Made by a program: the position numbers and the translations under genes
The notes under the pieces: generated by a model
Told to the model about the DNA's origin: nothing
Database searches by the model: none
Seen by the model: the letters and a program-made list of their open reading frames with translations, nothing else
Source: 21-14-0-10-47-8 sp966211455
GTDB taxonomy: Bacteria; Bdellovibrionota; Bdellovibrionia; Bdellovibrionales; Bdellovibrionaceae
Reading direction: 5' to 3'
NCBI GenBank assembly: GCA_966211455.1
Contig: CBIHNI010000013.1
Span: 1-64,000 of the forward strand
Length of the DNA stretch: 64,000 nt
Shown here: positions 50,606 to 59,095 of the stretch, piece by piece
Layout: each line of letters starts with the position of its first letter
How positions within the stretch are numbered: position 1 is the first letter of the stretch

Positions 50606-51550
50606 GTGAAATTTTTCTCTCTGATTTTTAGTTTGATCACCTTCATCAGCCGGGCGCAGGCCGAACGCTTCGAAGTCCGCGTCGCCGAAAGAAGCACCGT
50701 GCGTGTGGGTGAACCCGTGCGCCTGGGTACTTTGATGAGCGGTCAAATCCAGGACGCCGAGCTGAGCAATAAGGTTTACAATCTTGTGGTCTTCGACGCG
50801 ATCAACAGCGAAGAGGAGAAGACTTTCAAGAATGAAGAGCTGGCCCTGATGCTGCGCCAGAAGCTGTCGTTTCAAGAGCTGCAGCGCCTGGCGATCAAGA
50901 TTCCGGAGCTGGTTCGTATCCGTGCGCAAAGAAATTACCTGCATGCGGCCGATTTGATGCGTGAAATTTCGGATCAAGCCAAGGCCCTTTGCACCGGTTG
51001 CATGATCGAATTCGACGATTTGAAAATTCCGGAACTGAAAATCCGCGAAGAGGTTTTGCAAACCCGTCTGGAGACGCAAAACTTGAAAGCGGCTGGCAGT
51101 TTTCTTTTGCCTTTGCAGGTCGAAACTTCGCAGGGACGCAATACTTACTGGGTGACGGGACGAATCTCGTTTTACCGTCAGGCGCCGGTGGCCAAACGTT
51201 TGATCCGGGCCGGTGAACGTCTGAGCGACGCGGATGTGGAAATGAAGAAGGTGAATGTCAGCTTCGCCAAAGACGGCGCGCCGACGGTGGAAGAGCTGAG
51301 CGGCAAAATCGCGGCTCGCATGATCGCCATGGGGCAGCCTTTGTTCATGAGTGATCTTCGCAAAGAGCCGGCGGCTCAACGCGGACAGATCATTAAGCTT
51401 CTAGTTGGCAATGACAGTTTCGAGGTGGCTTCAAGTGGCACGGCGGAAGAGACGGGTTCAATCGGAGACGTGATCAAGGTGAAAAGCTCCGACACCCAGA
51501 AAATGCTTTCGGGTGTGTTGATCGATAAAGCCACGGTTCGGGTTCAGTAA
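50606..51550 (+). CDS. flgA: P-ring assembly chaperone FlgA
   Basis: A 314-residue periplasmic protein (signal about 1-20, GTG start), longer than E. coli FlgA (219) owing to an N-terminal domain. The C-terminal SAF-type domain is clear: AVAKRLIRAGERLSDADVEM, KIAARMIAMGQPLFMSDLRK and IGDVIKVKSSDTQKML. It helps FlgI assemble into the P-ring. It lies between flgG and flgH. Confidence 0.88.
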   Translation: MKFFSLIFSLITFISRAQAERFEVRVAERSTVRVGEPVRLGTLMSGQIQDAELSNKVYNLVVFDAINSEEEKTFKNEELALMLRQKLSFQELQRLAIKIPELVRIRAQRNYLHAADLMREISDQAKALCTGCMIEFDDLKIPELKIREEVLQTRLETQNLKAAGSFLLPLQVETSQGRNTYWVTGRISFYRQAPVAKRLIRAGERLSDADVEMKKVNVSFAKDGAPTVEELSGKIAARMIAMGQPLFMSDLRKEPAAQRGQIIKLLVGNDSFEVASSGTAEETGSIGDVIKVKSSDTQKMLSGVLIDKATVRVQ

Positions 51551-51562
51551 GGGAGATTTGAG

Positions 51563-52324
51563 ATGCAAAAAAGCCTTTTCTTTAAAGCCTTGTTCGTTTT
51601 GATGATTGCACTCAGCATGGTGACCACCGGTTGCAGTACTTTGCAAAAATGGATGGGTTTCCATGACGATGCCACATCGAAAGCAGCGTCTGCAGACATT
51701 GAAGAAAAGCCGGCTTTGACGAAATTCTCTGAAACGCCGAACGTGATGAATCCGTCAGACCGTCAGTATCGTAAAATGACCCGTTCCCGCATGGAAGACG
51801 AATCGGATTTGGGCGCCAATGCGGGCAGCATGTGGGTTGGCGAAGGCCAAGGTGCTTACCTGTTTTCGCAGAACAAATCGCGTAAAGAGGGTGACTTGCT
51901 GAACGTCAAGGTCGAAGGCACGGCACAAAAGCAAATCGAAACCAAAGTCAGTGTGATCAAAAAACTTTTGAAGCAACTGGAAGAAGAAGAGCTCAAGGCC
52001 AACCAGCCGCCACAACCGGCATTGGCTGACAACAATCCAAATCCGAAGAAACCGGAAGCGGACCGCGCGCCGGCCAGCGAAAAGAAAGAAGAAAAAGAGG
52101 AGCCACTGGATATCGCTTCAGTTCCAACTCGCATCACCGAGCGTATGCCAGACGGAAACTATCGCATCAAAGGTGCGCAACCCTTCATGATCGGAAAACG
52201 CGAATACAAAGTCATCGTCACAGGTTTGATCCGACCTGAAGACTTCAACGACGATGGCGTCAGCTCAGCCAAACTTCTGGATCCGCAATACGACGTGGTC
52301 AGCATCCGAAGGAGCCAAAAATAA
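51563..52324 (+). CDS. flgH: Flagellar L-ring lipoprotein FlgH
   Basis: A 253-residue outer-membrane lipoprotein (lipobox TTGC, Cys24). The L-ring domain shows SMWVGEGQGAYLFSQNKSRK and EGDLLNVKVEGTAQKQIETK; the end has PDGNYRIKGAQPFMIGKREY and VIVTGLIRPEDF. It carries an extra Lys/Glu/Pro-rich insertion (about 145-185) absent from enteric FlgH. GGGAGATTTGAG precedes the ATG; the stop overlaps flgI by one base. Confidence 0.9.
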   Translation: MQKSLFFKALFVLMIALSMVTTGCSTLQKWMGFHDDATSKAASADIEEKPALTKFSETPNVMNPSDRQYRKMTRSRMEDESDLGANAGSMWVGEGQGAYLFSQNKSRKEGDLLNVKVEGTAQKQIETKVSVIKKLLKQLEEEELKANQPPQPALADNNPNPKKPEADRAPASEKKEEKEEPLDIASVPTRITERMPDGNYRIKGAQPFMIGKREYKVIVTGLIRPEDFNDDGVSSAKLLDPQYDVVSIRRSQK

Positions 52325-53334
52325 TGAAATCCCTGTATTTTCTATTCTCCATTCTTCTATTCTCCACCGCAGGTTCCGCGGCTCGGTTGAAGGATATTTC
52401 AAGCATTCGCGGCGTGCGCGAAAATCAGCTGATCGGTTACGGAATTATCGTGGGTCTGAAAGGCACGGGTGACGGGAAAGCCGAATTCACCAGCAAATCG
52501 ACCGCGCGTATGCTCGACAAATTGGGCGTGAAGCTCGACACGCAAGCGGTGGAAAGCAAAAACGTCGCGGCGGTGATCGTGACCGCGACTTTGCCTCCGT
52601 TTGGCAAAGCCGGAAATCCGATGGACGTGACGGTCAATGCTTTGGGTGATGCTTCGTCATTGGAAGGTGGGACCCTTTTGCAAACGCCACTGCGGGCCGC
52701 GAACGAGCAGATCTTTGCGGTCGCTCAGGGCTCGGTGATTATCGGCGGTGATGGCAAAAACGCCTTCACAACCGTCGGACGTGTGCCGAATGGCGCGATC
52801 ATTGAAAAAGATGTCGGTGCGGATTTCTCTTCAAGAAAAATGTATCGGCTGACCTTGCACAATCCGGATTTCATCACGGCAGCTCGCTCGATTCTGACGA
52901 TCAATAAAGAGCTGGGTGGTCAGTACGCCACAGCGAAAGACGCGGGCACAATCGATATCGTGACGCCATTTGCTTACGAGGGCCGCGGCGTCGAATTGCT
53001 GGCGACGATCGAAGCGATCGAGATCAATCCGGACTCGAAAGCGCGCGTGATCGTGAATGAAAGAACAGGCACCGTGATCATCGGTGACAAAGTGAAAGTA
53101 TCAAAAGTGGCGATTGCTCATGGCAATCTGTCCGTGAAAGTCGGCGGCGGCAAAGACGCGAAAGCCTCGTCAGGAGCGGCAGAAGAGAAGGTCATGCTTT
53201 TGGATGGCGGAGTCAGCGTGGGGGATCTAGTCCAGGCTTTGAACAAGCTGGGCGTCACTCCGAAAGACCTGATTTCAATACTTCAGTCCATTAAGGCAGC
53301 TGGAGCTTTGCACGGGGAGCTTGAAGTTTTATGA
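52324..53334 (+). CDS. flgI: Flagellar P-ring protein FlgI
   Basis: A 336-residue periplasmic protein (signal about 1-19) that forms the P-ring around the rod. It begins its mature region with RLKDISSIRGVRENQLIGYG and has KNVAAVIVTATLPPFGKAGN and the C-terminal LVQALNKLGVTPKDLISILQ. Slightly shorter than enteric FlgI (365). Overlaps flgH by one and the next gene by four bases. Confidence 0.96.
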   Translation: MKSLYFLFSILLFSTAGSAARLKDISSIRGVRENQLIGYGIIVGLKGTGDGKAEFTSKSTARMLDKLGVKLDTQAVESKNVAAVIVTATLPPFGKAGNPMDVTVNALGDASSLEGGTLLQTPLRAANEQIFAVAQGSVIIGGDGKNAFTTVGRVPNGAIIEKDVGADFSSRKMYRLTLHNPDFITAARSILTINKELGGQYATAKDAGTIDIVTPFAYEGRGVELLATIEAIEINPDSKARVIVNERTGTVIIGDKVKVSKVAIAHGNLSVKVGGGKDAKASSGAAEEKVMLLDGGVSVGDLVQALNKLGVTPKDLISILQSIKAAGALHGELEVL

Positions 53335-53888
53335 AAAAGAATTTTGGATTTGACACAAAGTTTAATAAAATAAAATTATCCGCTCGCAGTCTATGGATGG
53401 GCTTCGAGCGCGGGGAGGGTGAGTTAGAGATCGAGAACCAAGGACGGTTTGATCAATCTCGTTTCTCGCAGGAAACAGAGGCAATAGGTCAGCAAACGCC
53501 AAGGATTGGCGCAGATAGGCCGAAGCTGAGATTCACTCAAAGAGTGTCAAGTGCAGGAAGCACGCTGAACTCTGACTCAACTCCCCACTTTCTTTCCGCA
53601 CCTTTGGTGCAAGGTTCTTCAGGGCCTTTCGCTCTGAACCAAGCGACAGAAGAAGTGAAAGTGCAATTCTCTCTCGAGAACGAGAAATCGATCTCGGCGA
53701 GCGTCGCACGTTTTACTTTGCAGGCCGATGCAGCTTTGGCGAATCAAGATTTCTCTTTATCCGCGGCGGATGTTTGTTTGGCAAAGACGGATGACGAGTC
53801 TGCGGCGTTCGCTCTGGCAAGCCATACTCAAAACAGATTGGCTTCACTTTTCAAGGCGGCATCGAAAGATGAAGATTCAGCAGTTTAA
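53331..53888 (+). CDS. Unknown protein between flgI and flgJ
   Basis: A 185-residue protein coupled to flgI (ATGA overlap) and overlapping flgJ by 20 bp, so it is part of the operon. Polar, with Gln/Ser/Arg-rich N-terminal half and an Ala-rich end; no signal peptide, no membrane segment and no recognisable domain. Position suggests a flagellar assembly or regulatory role, unproven. Its composition is less biased than the flanking flagellar genes. Confidence 0.65.
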   Translation: MKKNFGFDTKFNKIKLSARSLWMGFERGEGELEIENQGRFDQSRFSQETEAIGQQTPRIGADRPKLRFTQRVSSAGSTLNSDSTPHFLSAPLVQGSSGPFALNQATEEVKVQFSLENEKSISASVARFTLQADAALANQDFSLSAADVCLAKTDDESAAFALASHTQNRLASLFKAASKDEDSAV

Positions 53889-54564
53889 AGCTGTCAGGCA
53901 ACCTCTCACCCCCGAGCAGCAGGATCAGAAGCTGCGCGAAGTGGGCGAGCTCTACGAGAAGCAATTCTTGCGAGAGATGGTGAAGCAGATGCGCTCGACC
54001 GTGAACGACGAGGGCGGCATGCTGCCGACAAGCAACGCGGAAAAAATTTTTCGCGAGCAGCTGGATCAAGAATATGTTGAAAAATGGGGGGCGAAGGGCG
54101 GCATCGGTTTGGCGGACGTGATCCACAAACAGCTGCGCGAAAAATACGGAGCCATGCTGGGAATCAATCCGCAAATGGCGAAACCGGCCGGTCCCATCAA
54201 GATCGACGAGAAACATCAGATCCCCAATGCGGTGAAAGTGCAGTCGCCTTTGGCCGCCAAAGCCAACAGCACGACCTTTCAGTTTGATCTGCAAAAAGCG
54301 GCACTGGCTGACAGTGACGTGACTGCTCCTTGGTCGGGGAGTCTGCTGGGAATCAAGAGTTTGAGCCAGGATGAGCATGTATTGGAGATGGCGCACGATA
54401 ACGGGTTGAAAAGCCGGATGGTTTTTCGCGGTCAGCTGGAGAAGGAATTGCAACCTTCAAAAATGCAAGCCGGCGCGGAAATCCAAGCTGGACAAAGGCT
54501 GGGGCTTCTCAGTCCAGAAGCAAAATCTTTCTTCTGGACCGTCGACGGCACTGGCTCACTATGA
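53869..54564 (+). CDS. flgJ: FlgJ-like rod-binding protein with degenerate LytM-like domain
   Basis: A 231-residue protein. Residues 20-95 are the FlgJ rod-binding domain: LYEKQFLREMVKQMRSTV, AEKIFREQLDQEYVEKWG, GIGLADVIHKQL. Unlike enteric FlgJ, which has a C-terminal GH73 glucosaminidase, this one ends in a M23/LytM-like segment (151-231): VTAPWSG, EHVLEMAHDNGLKSRMVF, AGAEIQAGQRLG, FFWTVDG. The zinc-binding His set of active M23 peptidases is missing, so it is probably a peptidoglycan-binding or activator module. ATG 53869 is close to the previous gene's stop; longer frames upstream are unlikely. Confidence 0.8.
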   Translation: MKIQQFKAVRQPLTPEQQDQKLREVGELYEKQFLREMVKQMRSTVNDEGGMLPTSNAEKIFREQLDQEYVEKWGAKGGIGLADVIHKQLREKYGAMLGINPQMAKPAGPIKIDEKHQIPNAVKVQSPLAAKANSTTFQFDLQKAALADSDVTAPWSGSLLGIKSLSQDEHVLEMAHDNGLKSRMVFRGQLEKELQPSKMQAGAEIQAGQRLGLLSPEAKSFFWTVDGTGSL

Positions 54565-54619
54565 TACACTTTTTGAAATGGCCGAAGGATTTTAAATCCT
54601 GGGTCGCACGGAGGCTTCG

Positions 54620-54949
54620 ATGAAAATTACTCACAACAAAGTCGGAACGAATCTGAACACTACGGATTTGGGTAAAGCCGACAAAGCAGATAAAGCAAAA
54701 GCGGGCGCGGCTGGTGCAAAACCAAATGCGGCGGCTTTGCAAGATGCAGATCTCGGAGCTACAAAGGTCGATCTCTCTCCACGTGCGCAAGAGATGAAGA
54801 AAATCAAAGAAGCCGCATTGGCGGCTCCGGACGTGAATGAAGAAAAAGTCGCGCGTCTGCAAAAGCTGATCGATGACGGCAAGTACAAAGTGGCGGCGAA
54901 AGATATCGCCGACAAGATGGTGGATGAAGAGCTCAATTGGGCTGAGTAA
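54620..54949 (+). CDS. flgM: Anti-sigma-28 factor FlgM
   Basis: A 109-residue FlgM-type protein: Lys/Ala-rich N-terminus, then KVDLSPRAQEMKKIKEAALA and VARLQKLIDDGKYKVAAKDI ADKM. It holds sigma-28 inactive until exported by the completed hook-basal body. The extended Ala/Lys region (20-45) is longer than in E. coli FlgM. It lies 55 bp after flgJ with GGAGG before ATG. Confidence 0.9.
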   Translation: MKITHNKVGTNLNTTDLGKADKADKAKAGAAGAKPNAAALQDADLGATKVDLSPRAQEMKKIKEAALAAPDVNEEKVARLQKLIDDGKYKVAAKDIADKMVDEELNWAE

Positions 54950-55014
54950 TCTTTTGCGTTTTTGTTTCTGATGGCGAAGGATTCGCCGAGATTTAATTGA
55001 TCCAAAGGAGTCGC

Positions 55015-55533
55015 ATGGACGCGTCCCAAGATAAAGCTTACCAAAAACTTGTTCTCAATCTCGAAGAGCTGACGAAGCTCTACCGCCAGTTGCTTGAGAT
55101 CGTTCGCAAAGAGAAAGAGCTCTTGATCGCGGCCGACATCGACAATTTGGATCTCAACAACAAGGAAAAAGAAGCTCTGCTTTACAAGATCCGCTCGCAG
55201 GATGCGGCTCGCGAAAGATACGCGAAAGAGTTCGCGCGTCTGATCGGCGGGGATACGGCAAGCCCACGGTTGTTGGATCTGGCGAAAATCCTGCACGGCA
55301 CGGCGGAAGAAAAACGCCTGCGCACGATTCATTCGATGCTGGAAATGATCGTGACCCGTGTGGCGGCCTTGAACAAAGAAAATGAAGAGTTCGCTCAAAG
55401 TGCACTCAGTGCTTTGAATGGAGCCATGGGGAACGTGAAGGACACCCTTGCGGGCAAAAAGACCTACGCCCGTAAAGGCAAGATGGAGTACGGCCCAGAT
55501 CGCGCCGGCAACTTCGTCAAGAAGGAGGCTTAA
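55015..55533 (+). CDS. flgN: Flagellar export chaperone FlgN
   Basis: A 172-residue helical protein with LEELTKLYRQLLEIVRKEKE and the DLNNKEKEALLYKIRSQDAA pattern of FlgN, the chaperone for FlgK and FlgL. The genes for these clients follow directly. ATG 55015 has AAAGGAGTC upstream. The stop is one base before the large palindrome. Confidence 0.85.
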   Translation: MDASQDKAYQKLVLNLEELTKLYRQLLEIVRKEKELLIAADIDNLDLNNKEKEALLYKIRSQDAARERYAKEFARLIGGDTASPRLLDLAKILHGTAEEKRLRTIHSMLEMIVTRVAALNKENEEFAQSALSALNGAMGNVKDTLAGKKTYARKGKMEYGPDRAGNFVKKEA

Positions 55534-55612
55534 GAAAGTGCCTGATACCCTTTGGTACTGCTGCGCAGCCATGAATGGCGCCACGCAGCACCAAAGGGTA
55601 TCAGGCACTTTC
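55534..55612. repeat. Perfect 23-bp inverted repeat between flgN and flgK
   Basis: The arms 55534-55556 and 55590-55612 are exact reverse complements (GAAAGTGCCTGATACCC and on). The interior GCTGCG ... CGCAGC can pair further. The arm GTGCCTGATACCC resembles REP elements linked to transposases of the RAYT type, and differs from the REP family of the RAYT gene at 37161. Confidence 0.9.
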
Positions 55613-55625
55613 CAGGGACAGGGTT

Positions 55626-57038
55626 ATGGCAAAGATTCACGCAATGATGGACATTGGAAAGCGCGCGATGATGAACAGTCAGACCGCGTTGCAGACCACG
55701 TCCCACAACATCGCGAATAAAACGACGGAAGGATACTCGCGCCAACGCGTCGAGGTCCAAACCGCGGTTCCCATCGTCGAAGGCAATAAGCAGATGGGAA
55801 TGGGAACGCGTGCGTCCGCCGTGACCAGAACCAACAATCCTTTCCTGGAAAAACAATTGCAAAAAGAGACCGGCGGTTTGGGCATGCAAAAGGGCCGCGA
55901 GCTGGCGTTGACCCAAGTCGAACAGGTGTTCAACGAACAGATGAACAAGGGTCTCAACCAGTACATGACCGATTTCTTCAACGGCTTTCGCGAGCTTTCC
56001 AACAATCCTGAATCTTCCACCACACGAACCATGGTGAAAGAAGCCGGTGAAGCCCTGGTGAAAGATTTCAAACGCGTCGACAATCAGCTGTCTTCGATCC
56101 AAAAAGATGTCGACCAACGCGTGATCAGCGAAGTCGATGAAGTGAACAAGATGATCCGCGAAGTCGGCTCGTTGAATGAAAAAATCGCCGAAGTCGAAGT
56201 GCAGGGGATCCCGGCCAACGACCAACGCGACCGCCGAGACGTGGTGCTGAAAAAGCTGAACGAAAAAATCGATATCCATTATGCTGAAGGCGATCAAGGA
56301 CAGGTGACGGTCAGCACGGCGGGAAATGCGATCTTGGTTTCTGGCTTCGACCATTACGAATTGCAAACGCATGAAAATGGAAGCGATGGCCGCATCGAAG
56401 TGTTCTACAAACAGAACGAAAGCACGCCACCATTTAAGATCACCGACCGTATCAAGGGCGGAACGATCGGTGGGGCTTTGCAGGTGCGCGATCAGGTGAT
56501 CCCGGATTTCAAAGATAAGATCGACAATCTGGCATACAAGGTGGCCGACGAAGTGAACCGCGCGCACGTGGAAGGTTTCGACCGCAGCGGGCGTCAGGGA
56601 ATGTACTTTTTTGAAATGCCGAATGATGTGAAGGGTGCCGCTCAAAACATCGCGATGAACGATATGATTTTAGAAGACGTCAATCGCATCGCCGCCGCGG
56701 CCAAGCCAAATGCCGTCGGTGACAACACGGTCGCCAACGTCATTTCGCAGCTTCAGTACAAAGAGATCATGGACGGCGACACGGCGACCATGGACGACTA
56801 TTACAATTCGCAAGTCGGCCGCGTCGGAGTGCTAGCGCAACGGGCGATCAAAACGCGCGAGTCGCAGGACAATATCTTAAGCCAGCTGAACACCATTCGT
56901 GAAAGTATCTCGGGTGTCTCGTTGGATGAAGAGACGACGAATATGATCGAATTTCAGCGCGCCTTCGATGCGTCGGCTCGCGTGATCAAGACGGCAGATG
57001 AGATGTTCGATACGGTTCTCAACTTGAAGAGGTTGTAA
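55626..57038 (+). CDS. flgK: Hook-filament junction protein FlgK
   Basis: A 470-residue hook-associated protein 1: DIGKRAMMNSQTALQTTSHN then IANKTTEGYSRQRVEVQTAV, and the C-terminal LDEETTNMIEFQRAFDASAR VIKTADEMFD. It is shorter than enteric FlgK (547). ATG 55626 is 13 bp after the palindrome, and its ribosome-binding site (CAGGG) abuts the repeat. Client of FlgN. Confidence 0.93.
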   Translation: MAKIHAMMDIGKRAMMNSQTALQTTSHNIANKTTEGYSRQRVEVQTAVPIVEGNKQMGMGTRASAVTRTNNPFLEKQLQKETGGLGMQKGRELALTQVEQVFNEQMNKGLNQYMTDFFNGFRELSNNPESSTTRTMVKEAGEALVKDFKRVDNQLSSIQKDVDQRVISEVDEVNKMIREVGSLNEKIAEVEVQGIPANDQRDRRDVVLKKLNEKIDIHYAEGDQGQVTVSTAGNAILVSGFDHYELQTHENGSDGRIEVFYKQNESTPPFKITDRIKGGTIGGALQVRDQVIPDFKDKIDNLAYKVADEVNRAHVEGFDRSGRQGMYFFEMPNDVKGAAQNIAMNDMILEDVNRIAAAAKPNAVGDNTVANVISQLQYKEIMDGDTATMDDYYNSQVGRVGVLAQRAIKTRESQDNILSQLNTIRESISGVSLDEETTNMIEFQRAFDASARVIKTADEMFDTVLNLKRL

Positions 57039-57043
57039 GATAA

Positions 57044-58129
57044 ATGCGCGTCACGGATAAAATGGCTTACAACCAGGTGACCTCGAATCTTTCGAAGAAT
57101 CGCTCCGAGATGAGCGATCTTCAGAATCAAGCGGCCACGCAAAAGCGTATCAACAAACCTTCGGATGATCCGACGGCTTCGGCGCGTGTGCTTGCCAACC
57201 GCACCGAAGAACGTGGCAGCAAGCAGTTCATAAAAAATATCAACATGGCCCGCTCGTTCTTAGAAGCAACCGACCAGTCTTTGTCTGAATTGACCGAGTC
57301 CCTGGTGCGCGCAAAAGAATTGGCAATCCAACAGGCCAACGACGCCGGCGCCAGCAGCGAAACTCGAAGAACCGTCGCTTCGGAGATCGAACAGATCTAC
57401 GCACAGGCGGTGCAAATCGGAAATCGCAAGCTGGGCGAGCGGTACATCTTTGCCGGCTACCGCACCACCAAGCCTCCGTTTGATATGTCGGGCGAATATC
57501 AGGGCGACGACGGCGATATGAAATTGCAAATCAATAAAGATGCTTTCGTCGCCATGAATATTTCGGGCGATAAAGTTTTCTTAGGTGAAGGCTTGGGCGA
57601 AGACGGTCTGATCGGGCCCAAGAATCGCGTGCCTCGCGATACCGAAGAGTTGAAAGGCCATAAAGACAACGAGCAGATGCGCATGCAGCACAATATCGAG
57701 ATGCGCGAAGAGCCGATCCAGCTGCGGGCCCCGGCCTCTGCCGAGACCCGGGGTGATCAAACGGTGCAGTCGAAGCAGACCCGAGAGGCACAAGGGACGA
57801 ACGTCCTGCAGGCTTTGCATGACTTTGCGGTGGCCCTGCAGACCAACGATAAAGAGGAAATCCAGGCCGCCATCGACAATATGGACGAAGGCATCAGCCA
57901 GATCGTTAACGCTCGGGCCCAAGTGGGAGCGCGGGTGTCATCGCTGAACGCAGCCACAGACTCGTTGCAGAAAGCCATTCTAGATAACAAAACGATGGCC
58001 TCCCAGCTTGAAGATGCCGATCTATTCGAGGTCGTCAGCGATATGAACAAGTCCGAAAGCACGCTCAAGGCGACCCTCGAAACGTCGGGGAAAACCATGA
58101 ATATGAGCCTCCTTGACTTTCTCAGATAG
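57044..58129 (+). CDS. flgL: Hook-filament junction protein FlgL
   Basis: A 361-residue hook-associated protein 3: RVTDKMAYNQVTSNLSKNRS, QAATQKRINKPSDDPTASAR, then a flagellin-type C-terminus LKATLETSGKTMNMSLLDFL. The middle (about 160-250) has a charged insertion. It is 5 bp after flgK. Confidence 0.93.
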   Translation: MRVTDKMAYNQVTSNLSKNRSEMSDLQNQAATQKRINKPSDDPTASARVLANRTEERGSKQFIKNINMARSFLEATDQSLSELTESLVRAKELAIQQANDAGASSETRRTVASEIEQIYAQAVQIGNRKLGERYIFAGYRTTKPPFDMSGEYQGDDGDMKLQINKDAFVAMNISGDKVFLGEGLGEDGLIGPKNRVPRDTEELKGHKDNEQMRMQHNIEMREEPIQLRAPASAETRGDQTVQSKQTREAQGTNVLQALHDFAVALQTNDKEEIQAAIDNMDEGISQIVNARAQVGARVSSLNAATDSLQKAILDNKTMASQLEDADLFEVVSDMNKSESTLKATLETSGKTMNMSLLDFLR

Positions 58130-58139
58130 AAATAATAGC

Positions 58140-58167
58140 TAAACTTCCGCTTTGATGTGGCCGATAC
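58140..58167 (+). promoter_or_regulatory. Sigma-28 (FliA)-like promoter for csrA-fliW
   Basis: TAAA, 16-bp spacer, GCCGATAC. -35 is perfect and -10 (GCCGATAA) differs at one base; spacer is one base longer than usual. It lies in the 77-bp flgL-csrA gap. Confidence 0.5.
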
Positions 58168-58206
58168 GCTAAAGGAATGGCCAAGAACGGCCAGGGAGTT
58201 TACAAA

Positions 58207-58434
58207 ATGCTCGTACTGACAAGGAAGTTAGGTGAAAGCATCGCTATTGATGATCACATCAAGATTCGCGTGGTTCAAATCAAGGGGAAGCAAGTCCGTC
58301 TGGGGATTGAAGCTCCGAAGGAAACCAAAATTCACCGCGAAGAAGTTTATCTAGCGATTCAAGACACCAACAAAGAATCGGCAGCAGCCAATCCTGAAAA
58401 AACACGTTCCGTTTCCAAGCTGCTGAAGTCTTAA
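58207..58434 (+). CDS. csrA: Carbon storage/flagellar regulator CsrA
   Basis: A 75-residue RNA-binding regulator: MLVLTRKLGESIAIDDHIKI, VVQIKGKQVRLGIEAPKETK, IHREEVYLAIQ, all canonical. It blocks or alters translation of target mRNAs and is sequestered by FliW. Longer C-terminal tail than E. coli CsrA (61), as in many flagella-operon forms. ATG 58207 has AGGGAG upstream. A FliA-like promoter lies 40 bp earlier. Confidence 0.97.
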   Translation: MLVLTRKLGESIAIDDHIKIRVVQIKGKQVRLGIEAPKETKIHREEVYLAIQDTNKESAAANPEKTRSVSKLLKS

Positions 58435-58552
58435 GCCTTTCGCATTGCATAATTCTCACCGACAAAGGTCCAGTTTTTTGTCGGGTCACACCTATTTTTT
58501 GTCTTGCTGTGTCTGATTGGTAAGTGCATCCTGTCTCTGTGTAGGGGGTCCA

Positions 58553-59095
58553 GTGAGCCAATCCATGCTGATTCAGACAACTCGTTTTGGCCAAGTCCAG
58601 TTTCAAAATGAAGATCTTCTGGCGTTCCCAGAAGGAATTTTGGGCTTTGCAGATCTGAAGAAATTCGTTCTGCTGGACGATCCAAACGATGACATCTTTG
58701 CTTGGTTGCAAAGCTGCGACGAACCGGCGATTGCATTTCCGGTTTTGGAACCCGAACTTTTCTCTGAAACTTACAAAGTCACGTTGGCAAAAAGCGATCT
58801 CGAAGCTTTGAAACTGCAAAACCTGCAGGGTGCGCGTCTGTTCTGCATCATCACGATTCCGGATGATCCGACCCAGATGACAGCAAATATGAAAGCTCCG
58901 ATCGTGATCAACGTGGCGGAAAAGCGCGCTCGTCAGTGCGTGCTTCAAGATAACAACTTGGCCATTCGCGAGCCGATCTTCACGAAGCTTCAGCAGCGGG
59001 TTGTGCAAAATCCTCATCAATCGATCAAAGCTCAATCTCATGGATTGGACGTGGCGATCCGATTGCCTGAAAAATCTTACGATCAAAGCTTGTGA
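58553..59095 (+). CDS. fliW: CsrA antagonist FliW
   Basis: A 180-residue FliW-family protein: IQTTRFGQVQFQNEDLLAFP, EGILGFADLKKFVLLDDPND, FPVLEPELF and NMKAPIVINVAEKRARQ. FliW binds CsrA and, in turn, flagellin, so flagellin production tracks export. The GTG start has AGGGGGTCC upstream. It follows csrA by 118 bp and its stop overlaps the next gene start. Confidence 0.93.
   Translation: MSQSMLIQTTRFGQVQFQNEDLLAFPEGILGFADLKKFVLLDDPNDDIFAWLQSCDEPAIAFPVLEPELFSETYKVTLAKSDLEALKLQNLQGARLFCIITIPDDPTQMTANMKAPIVINVAEKRARQCVLQDNNLAIREPIFTKLQQRVVQNPHQSIKAQSHGLDVAIRLPEKSYDQSL

Noticed and set aside
54631..55608. 325-codon minus-strand frame across flgM-flgN
   Set aside because: Antisense shadow of strongly recognisable flagellar genes and of the palindrome.
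55530..56645. 371-codon minus-strand frame over flgK
   Set aside because: Antisense of flgK, whose own sequence is clear; a His/Asp/Phe-rich composition is typical of such shadows.
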